Source of the DNA: an uncultured Erysipelotrichaceae bacterium
GTDB lineage: Bacteria > Bacillota_I > Bacilli_A > Erysipelotrichales > Erysipelotrichaceae
Length of the DNA: 13,878 nt
Assembly: GCA_944326175.1 (NCBI GenBank)
Contig: CALVCY010000125.1
Location: 1 to 13,878 of the forward strand
Direction of reading: 5' to 3'
Program-made: the position numbers and the translations under genes
Notes under the pieces: generated by a model
What the model was told of the DNA's origin: nothing
Databases searched by the model: none
Seen by the model: only the letters and a program-made list of their open reading frames with translations
Shown: in pieces, positions 9,563-13,878 of the stretch
Position numbering within the stretch: the first letter of the stretch is position 1
Layout: each line of letters starts with the position of its first letter

Positions 9563-10483
9563 TCAAAGCAACACGATATCTTGTGTTGCTGCACCCCGTT
9601 TCAATTCCGCCGTATATGCTCTGGCACGTTGGATCAAATGATCGATATCCCCATCCACACGCAATCCTTTCGGAAGCAGGATGACATCATAGATGTCCAT
9701 GGCATCCACCCAATTTAATTGGACCAACCCCATCGCTTTGACTTTCTCCACATCCACATAAGGGATCAGACATATCCGTTTATCACTTTTGGCTGTGTTG
9801 ATCACTGCATGGATGCTTCCCAAAAACAACTCACTGCGTGGATGCACATCGTTGCGATGCATCATATTCCGAAATTCATCGGTAAAACAACAGTCTTCAT
9901 ACGTGTAGGAAAAATCAAGATGATGCATATCTTCGATCCGCACCTTTGCTTGGTTGACCAATGGATGATCACCAGACGTCATCAGACATAATTTTTCTTT
10001 GAATAATGGCAAAACCGTTTGATGTTCATCTTCTCGCGTATCCAGCGTCTGAACAAAGCCGATGTCAACGACGTTTTGATCTAACCATTCCGGTACTCTG
10101 GCACAACAGATGGTATTGACCTGCAACGAAATGGAGGGATTTTTCTTTTCGAAATCGGCAAAGAAATCCCCAAAGGAAAAACCCACCATCAATTCCCCGC
10201 CGGCCAAACGAATGCATCGTTGTCCTTTGGGGGAATCGAATTCATTCTGGATGTTATGATAAATGTCCAGCAATTGATTGGCATATGGCAAAAACCGTTT
10301 GCCATGATCCGTCAATTCGATCTTGTTGTTTTTATATTCCACCAACGGACTATTCAGCTCTTCCTCCAGAGCATGAATATGTTTGGCCAGGGTGGATGGT
10401 GCATAATTGAGCAACTCGGAGGTTTTGATGTAATTTTGTTCTTTGGCTAAGGTAACGAAGGTGATCAGTTGTTTGATGTTCAT
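9563..10483 (-). CDS. LysR-family transcriptional regulator
   Basis: A 306-residue LysR regulator. Residues 1-60 are the winged helix (MNIKQLITFVTLAKEQNYIK, SELLNYAPSTLAKHIHALEE) followed by the linker helix; about 90-300 form the effector-binding domain, with IRLAGGELMVGFSFGDFFA at its start and the usual VDIGFV segment. The length is typical. The start is set by an AAAGGAAG ribosome site. It follows the flavin reductase in the same orientation with a 78-base gap that holds a 10-bp dyad. LysR genes are more often divergent from their target; here the likely target is the upstream co-oriented reductase, by proximity only. Confidence 0.93.
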   Translation of the reverse strand: MNIKQLITFVTLAKEQNYIKTSELLNYAPSTLAKHIHALEEELNSPLVEYKNNKIELTDHGKRFLPYANQLLDIYHNIQNEFDSPKGQRCIRLAGGELMVGFSFGDFFADFEKKNPSISLQVNTICCARVPEWLDQNVVDIGFVQTLDTREDEHQTVLPLFKEKLCLMTSGDHPLVNQAKVRIEDMHHLDFSYTYEDCCFTDEFRNMMHRNDVHPRSELFLGSIHAVINTAKSDKRICLIPYVDVEKVKAMGLVQLNWVDAMDIYDVILLPKGLRVDGDIDHLIQRARAYTAELKRGAATQDIVLL

Positions 10484-10503
10484 GAAATCTTCCTTTCACA
10501 TGA

Positions 10504-10534
10504 AAAGCATCCACCAAATTATAATGGATGCTTT
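10504..10534 (-). promoter_or_regulatory. 10-bp dyad between reductase and LysR gene (terminator and/or LysR promoter)
   Basis: AAAGCATCCA and TGGATGCTTT form a perfect 10-bp inverted repeat around an 11-base loop. On the minus strand the hairpin ends in CTTTT, a short T-run, so it may be a weak terminator of the reductase gene. The loop contains TATAAT in the minus direction, with a 4-of-6 -35 match (TTTATA) 17 bases upstream, so it may also carry the LysR promoter. A protein on the dyad would block that promoter. Confidence 0.6.
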
Positions 10535-10561
10535 GTGAATTATAAATCAACTAGGATTGAT

Positions 10562-12571
10562 TTATTGTGCGTCGGCAACGCAGGTTTCACCCGCCAGCTT
10601 ACCAAAGACAACTGTATCGACCACAGCATTACCGCCTAAACGGTTACCGCCATGGATACCACCAGTGACTTCACCAGCAGCATACAATCCAGCAATCGGA
10701 TTTCCAGCTTCGTCCAATACATGTGTTTCGGTATCGATGGTGACACCACCCATGGTATGGTGGACACACGCCTGACGAGGAGTAGCAACCCACGGACCAT
10801 TTTCAAGTTTCGTGGAGAATAAGGTACGTCCGAATTCATCTTCAGCACCATCCACGGCCGCATTGAATTGATCCACTGTCGCCTGTAACGTCGCCGGATC
10901 CATATCCAGCTTTTCAGCCAATTCTTCCAATGTATCCGCAACAACGACGAATCCGTTTTCTTCCAGATATTGGAAGGTGAATCCATCAGCACTGCGCCAT
11001 GAAGGATCGGTGATATCTACATAACCTGCACCATCGCCACTTTCCAACATGTAGAACATGCTGTCGGTCTGATCGATGACACTTAAGCAGATCTCATCAC
11101 GACGTCCGTCTTCACGAACGAAACGTTCGCCTTCTTTATTGATGAAGATGATCTGGTCTGTACCATTGACATCTCGTGGTGGATATTTGGTCAATTGACC
11201 ATCTTTGACGTTACCTAAATACAGTAACTGGATCTGTTCCATATCGGTCAAGGAAGCGCCAACACCTAAAGCCATGGTGATACCATCACCTTGAGAGCAA
11301 GAGAAACGGTTCGTGGTCTGAACTTCACTCAAGTCATTCCATTTACCACTGGTATTGTATTCCTGAACCATTTCGGAATTGGCTGCAAATCCACCGGTGG
11401 CTAAGACCACACCCATATTGGCGCTTACTGTGAATTCATTGCCATCCCGATCGGTGCAAACCACGGCATTGACTTTACCATTTTCATCCTGGACCAATGC
11501 GGTCGCGGTGGATTCGGTCAACACAGTGATATCATCATTGGCTTCGATGTAATCCACATAAGTAGAAATGAATCCCGTACCCATTTGCATCGTGGATGTA
11601 TGGGTTCTTTGCCACAAGGAACCGGCACCCTGGCCGATCACATCCGAGAAGGTCATGCCCAGATCTTCGATCCATTCCAAACCTTCATAGGAGTTGTAGC
11701 ACAATACTTTGACTAAATCGAGATCACCGACTTTATCGCCGTTGATCCATGTCTGCAATGCATACCATTCTTTGCTATCGAACAAGTCCGTACGACCACT
11801 GGCTTTGTATTCATCCCATTGTGCCTGGACTTCCGCCTGTAATGCAGCGTGCTCGTCATTGACCGGTTCTTCAGCCAATGCATCTTCAATGGTCTGTTTG
11901 ACAGCATCGCTCATGGTCACCTGACTCTGCAATGCTTCATCTGGTGTATTGTAGATGGCACCACAGACCAAGGTATCCCCACCGACTTCACCATTCTTTT
12001 CAATGATGATAACGCTCGCACCTTGTTGATGCGCTGCGATGGCTGCTGCTAAACCAGCTCCACCACCACCGACGACGACAACATCCGCACTGGCATCTTC
12101 CACAGCTGTGGCTGGTACTTCGCTCATCCATTCATCGAGATTGGCACCCGCCTGTTCCAAGCAGTCCTTGATGCCATTCAATACGGCTGCGGATGTAATG
12201 GTTGCACCCGTAACACTATCGACATTGACGGTTTGATATTCAACCACTTGTTCTGGAATCAATACCGTCGGTGCTTTACCACCGCCATTTAACACGGTCC
12301 CGTTGGCATCGACCAACACACCACCAATACCCGGGGTTTCGGAGTCGTTGGTGACTTCAACGGATACGATAGCGTCTTCACTGACTTCGACGGTCACTTC
12401 GACATCATCGTTCATACCCGTGGTAACGGCTGTGTAGGTCCCAGCTGTCATTGCGGTCTTTTCACCATCGCTTGCCGGTGCTTCGCTCTCGTTTGTTGCG
12501 GGAGTGGAGGAACATCCGACTGTGGTGCACAGCAAGAGCAGACTGGTTAATAAAGATAATCCCTTTTTCAC
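10562..12571 (-). CDS. Lipoprotein flavin reductase with FMN_bind and FAD domains (fumarate/urocanate reductase superfamily)
   Basis: A 669-residue flavoenzyme expected to act on the outer face of the membrane, reducing a small unsaturated acid as electron sink. An N-terminal signal with lipobox TVGC places the lipid-anchored cysteine at residue 20. Residues about 42-140 are an FMN_bind domain ending in DSVTGATITS, where Thr124 is the expected ApbE flavinylation site. From about 162 the FAD domain begins with VVVVGGGGAGLAAAIAA; ATGGFAANSE and GLYAAGEVTGG are further FAD contacts. Active-site residues shared with soluble fumarate reductase are His324, Arg491, His604/605 in VHHTMGGV and Arg644 in GNRLGGNA; the region around 455-472 aligns poorly with the fumarate TEAVRG motif, so the acceptor is uncertain (fumarate, urocanate or a cinnamate-like acid). 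The start is GTG, supported by an AGGAGG site 8 bases upstream. Electron donor and ApbE genes are not in the window. Confidence 0.92.
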   Translation of the reverse strand: MKKGLSLLTSLLLLCTTVGCSSTPATNESEAPASDGEKTAMTAGTYTAVTTGMNDDVEVTVEVSEDAIVSVEVTNDSETPGIGGVLVDANGTVLNGGGKAPTVLIPEQVVEYQTVNVDSVTGATITSAAVLNGIKDCLEQAGANLDEWMSEVPATAVEDASADVVVVGGGGAGLAAAIAAHQQGASVIIIEKNGEVGGDTLVCGAIYNTPDEALQSQVTMSDAVKQTIEDALAEEPVNDEHAALQAEVQAQWDEYKASGRTDLFDSKEWYALQTWINGDKVGDLDLVKVLCYNSYEGLEWIEDLGMTFSDVIGQGAGSLWQRTHTSTMQMGTGFISTYVDYIEANDDITVLTESTATALVQDENGKVNAVVCTDRDGNEFTVSANMGVVLATGGFAANSEMVQEYNTSGKWNDLSEVQTTNRFSCSQGDGITMALGVGASLTDMEQIQLLYLGNVKDGQLTKYPPRDVNGTDQIIFINKEGERFVREDGRRDEICLSVIDQTDSMFYMLESGDGAGYVDITDPSWRSADGFTFQYLEENGFVVVADTLEELAEKLDMDPATLQATVDQFNAAVDGAEDEFGRTLFSTKLENGPWVATPRQACVHHTMGGVTIDTETHVLDEAGNPIAGLYAAGEVTGGIHGGNRLGGNAVVDTVVFGKLAGETCVADAQ

Positions 12572-12603
12572 AATCTATACCTCCTGGATTTCCTTTCGTG
12601 AGC

Positions 12604-12612
12604 ATTTTAACA
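12604..12612 (-). promoter_or_regulatory. Candidate extended -10 promoter element of the reductase gene
   Basis: The minus strand reads TGTTAAAAT, an extended -10 (TG-N-TAAAAT). The -35 position (GAGTTG) is poor, which suits an activator-dependent promoter. The predicted start of transcription is about 26 bases before the GTG start codon. Confidence 0.45.
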
Positions 12613-12628
12613 TGTTATAAAATTGACA

Positions 12629-12670
12629 ACTCGCGCTAAAAGGAAAAATGGTCACACTATTTTCGCGAGT
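12629..12670. promoter_or_regulatory. Spaced inverted repeat ACTCGCG...CGCGAGT upstream of the reductase
   Basis: Two exact 7-bp arms, 12629-12635 and 12664-12670, separated by 28 bases. Relative to the predicted start of transcription the arms centre near -35 and -70, the usual activation and recognition positions of LysR-type regulators. The proximal arm overlaps the weak -35. The arms form an operator-like pair; the LysR regulator downstream is the best candidate to bind them. Confidence 0.5.
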
Positions 12671-12685
12671 CTTTCACAAAGATCC

Positions 12686-12722
12686 CAAAATAAAAATGCC
12701 TTGGTTTGACCAAGACATTTTA
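12686..12722 (-). terminator. Intrinsic terminator of the PPi-phosphofructokinase gene
   Basis: On the minus strand AAAATG-CTTGG pairs with CCAAG-CATTTT around a 5-base loop, with one internal mismatch, followed by TTTTTATTTT. The hairpin begins about 16 bases after the stop codon at 12739. Strong stem and long T-run. Confidence 0.88.
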
Positions 12723-12738
12723 TAGTGTTTGCCAGTAT

Positions 12739-13878
12739 TTATTCACCCTTTTCCAAGGCTAATGTAACGGTGGTTTGATCACAGACATCACTGGGTCCGT
12801 AATACTGAATGGCTCCCGGATAAATATAATCCGTTTCAACCGCCCAGCTTTGACGATGTGCTTCAAAGTATTTGAATGGTTTACCATCCAATTCCACCAA
12901 TGCTTTGCGAATGACTGGTTTGTCTTCACCATTACGGCGTTCGATATTCATCATCTTGGTGATCGGCATGCCACCGGCGATCCATTGATCCGCTGGTTTG
13001 GACAAATTGGAGATCTTGGACAGATAGCCGGTATAACCATACTGGATCAACATGAAGGCATTGTAGCCCAAGGAATAGCAATAATCCGCGTCAAAGTTGG
13101 ACGGGAATGCACAACGGCCTTCATATCCAAAGAAGTGATGTTGTGGCTTGAATGAACCATTATAGGTACCATTGGCTTTGCGTTCTGCAAGTTTATTGGC
13201 CACCAGTTCAGAGAACAGTTTCTCACTTTCGATCAAGGATACCTGGACGTTACCATGGGGATCACGTTCAAGGAACAACTGCTTCTGGATGCCTTCCGGC
13301 AAAATATCGAATACCGCATAGGATTCGCTGGTCAAACCATTCTTGATGAAGGCTTTCTTTTCGTCCCAAGTTGGTAATGCATTGAACTGTGCGGTCTTTT
13401 CACCTGCCAGTAATTCATTGATTTCTGCGATCAATGTACCAAATTCCGGTACGAATTCCACAATGCCTTCCGGAATAATGGCCACACCAAAGTTCATCCC
13501 TTTGGCTGCACGATCCGCTACCGAGTCAGCGATATAATCAGCGATTTGACTCAGACTCATCTTCTTTGCTGCGACTTCTTCACCGATCAGGCAGATATTC
13601 GGCTGGGTCTTCAATGCACATTCTAAGGCAACATGCGAAGCGGAGCGACCCATGACTTTGATGAAGTGCCAGTATTTCTTGGCGGAATTGGCATCACGTT
13701 CGATATTGCCGATCAATTCAGCGAATGTTTTGGTGGCCGTATCAAAGCCGAAAGAACATTCGATATCATCGTTTTTTAAATCGCCGTCAATGGTTTTCGG
13801 ACAACCGATCACTTGAATACCGAGATCGTGTGCCGCGAAATATTCGGCTAAAACCGCCGCATTGGTGTTGGAATCATC
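12739..13878 (-). CDS. pfp: Pyrophosphate-dependent 6-phosphofructokinase (N-terminus outside window)
   Basis: Diphosphate-fructose-6-phosphate 1-phosphotransferase, the reversible PPi-using phosphofructokinase of glycolysis, cytoplasmic. The gene runs off the right edge; 379 residues are visible, and long-type members are about 550. The first visible residues [14 protein letters not shown] are the end of the GGDDS motif, and [16 protein letters not shown] follows. The second Asp of GGDD and the Lys of PKTIDGD are the known markers of PPi rather than ATP use (ATP enzymes have GGDGS and PGTIDND). [15 protein letters not shown] is the sugar-phosphate contact loop, and the C-terminal region [21 protein letters not shown] is typical of the long (plant-beta-like) group. 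GTG at 13812 is internal, not the start. A good terminator follows. It would take glucose-6-phosphate from the GH1 reactions after isomerisation to fructose-6-phosphate. Confidence 0.95.
   Translation of the reverse strand, partial: DDSNTNAAVLAEYFAAHDLGIQVIGCPKTIDGDLKNDDIECSFGFDTATKTFAELIGNIERDANSAKKYWHFIKVMGRSASHVALECALKTQPNICLIGEEVAAKKMSLSQIADYIADSVADRAAKGMNFGVAIIPEGIVEFVPEFGTLIAEINELLAGEKTAQFNALPTWDEKKAFIKNGLTSESYAVFDILPEGIQKQLFLERDPHGNVQVSLIESEKLFSELVANKLAERKANGTYNGSFKPQHHFFGYEGRCAFPSNFDADYCYSLGYNAFMLIQYGYTGYLSKISNLSKPADQWIAGGMPITKMMNIERRNGEDKPVIRKALVELDGKPFKYFEAHRQSWAVETDYIYPGAIQYYGPSDVCDQTTVTLALEKGE

Noticed and set aside
12775..13155. 126-residue plus-strand reading frame
   Set aside because: Antisense to the phosphofructokinase gene and without recognisable features.
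13810..13812. GTG at 13812 as start of the phosphofructokinase
   Set aside because: The frame stays open to the right edge and upstream residues [14 protein letters not shown] are part of the conserved GGDDS region, so the gene is simply truncated by the window.

Overview
The window is a compact piece of a low-to-middle GC Gram-positive (Bacillota) chromosome. Every credible gene lies on the minus strand, so the transcription order runs from high to low coordinates. Three things point to a fermentative gut Bacillota, most likely class Erysipelotrichia: lactose/cellobiose-type PTS genes with phospho-beta-glucosidases, a long-type pyrophosphate-dependent phosphofructokinase, and a lipoprotein flavin reductase with an FMN-attachment domain. 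The class assignment is inference from gene style; no rRNA or other taxonomic marker is present.

Layout, in order of transcription. (1) 13878-12739: 3' part of a PPi-dependent phosphofructokinase, closed by a good intrinsic terminator (about 12686-12722). (2) 12571-10562: a GTG-started lipoprotein reductase with FMN_bind and FAD domains (fumarate/urocanate reductase superfamily). A spaced inverted repeat sits upstream at the positions LysR regulators normally occupy. (3) 10483-9563: a LysR-type regulator just downstream, separated by a 10-bp dyad that may be terminator, promoter and operator at once. (4) 9503-8361: a Mbeg1-like (DUF2974) alpha/beta hydrolase. (5) 8225-6321: a LicR/ManR-like PTS-controlled activator with a near-consensus promoter and a strong terminator. 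(6) 6173-4209: PTS IIA, IIB and IIC of the lactose/cellobiose family, followed after a perfect 12-bp hairpin by a GH1 6-phospho-beta-glucosidase (4132-2600). (7) 2489-1752: a small serine esterase behind a terminator with competing hairpins. (8) 1694-1349: a decayed MarR-family regulator gene. (9) 1022 to the left edge: a second GH1 enzyme, cut by the window.

How it fits together: an extracellular beta-glucoside is taken up and phosphorylated by the IIA-IIB-IIC permease. One or both GH1 enzymes cleave the 6-phospho-glucoside, and glucose-6-phosphate enters glycolysis, where the PPi-PFK works. The PRD activator at the head of the operon would sense PTS phosphorylation. The esterase between the two GH1 genes suggests, but does not prove, that some imported glycosides carry ester groups. 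The reductase is probably a separate module in which an outer-face flavoenzyme passes electrons to a small organic acceptor under LysR control.

I see no clearly unprecedented system. The best leads are the reductase with its operator-like repeat and uncertain acceptor, the GH1-esterase-GH1 arrangement with its dead MarR gene, the competing hairpins ahead of the esterase, and the missing PRD2 histidine in the PTS regulator. No tRNA, rRNA, CRISPR array or transposase was seen.
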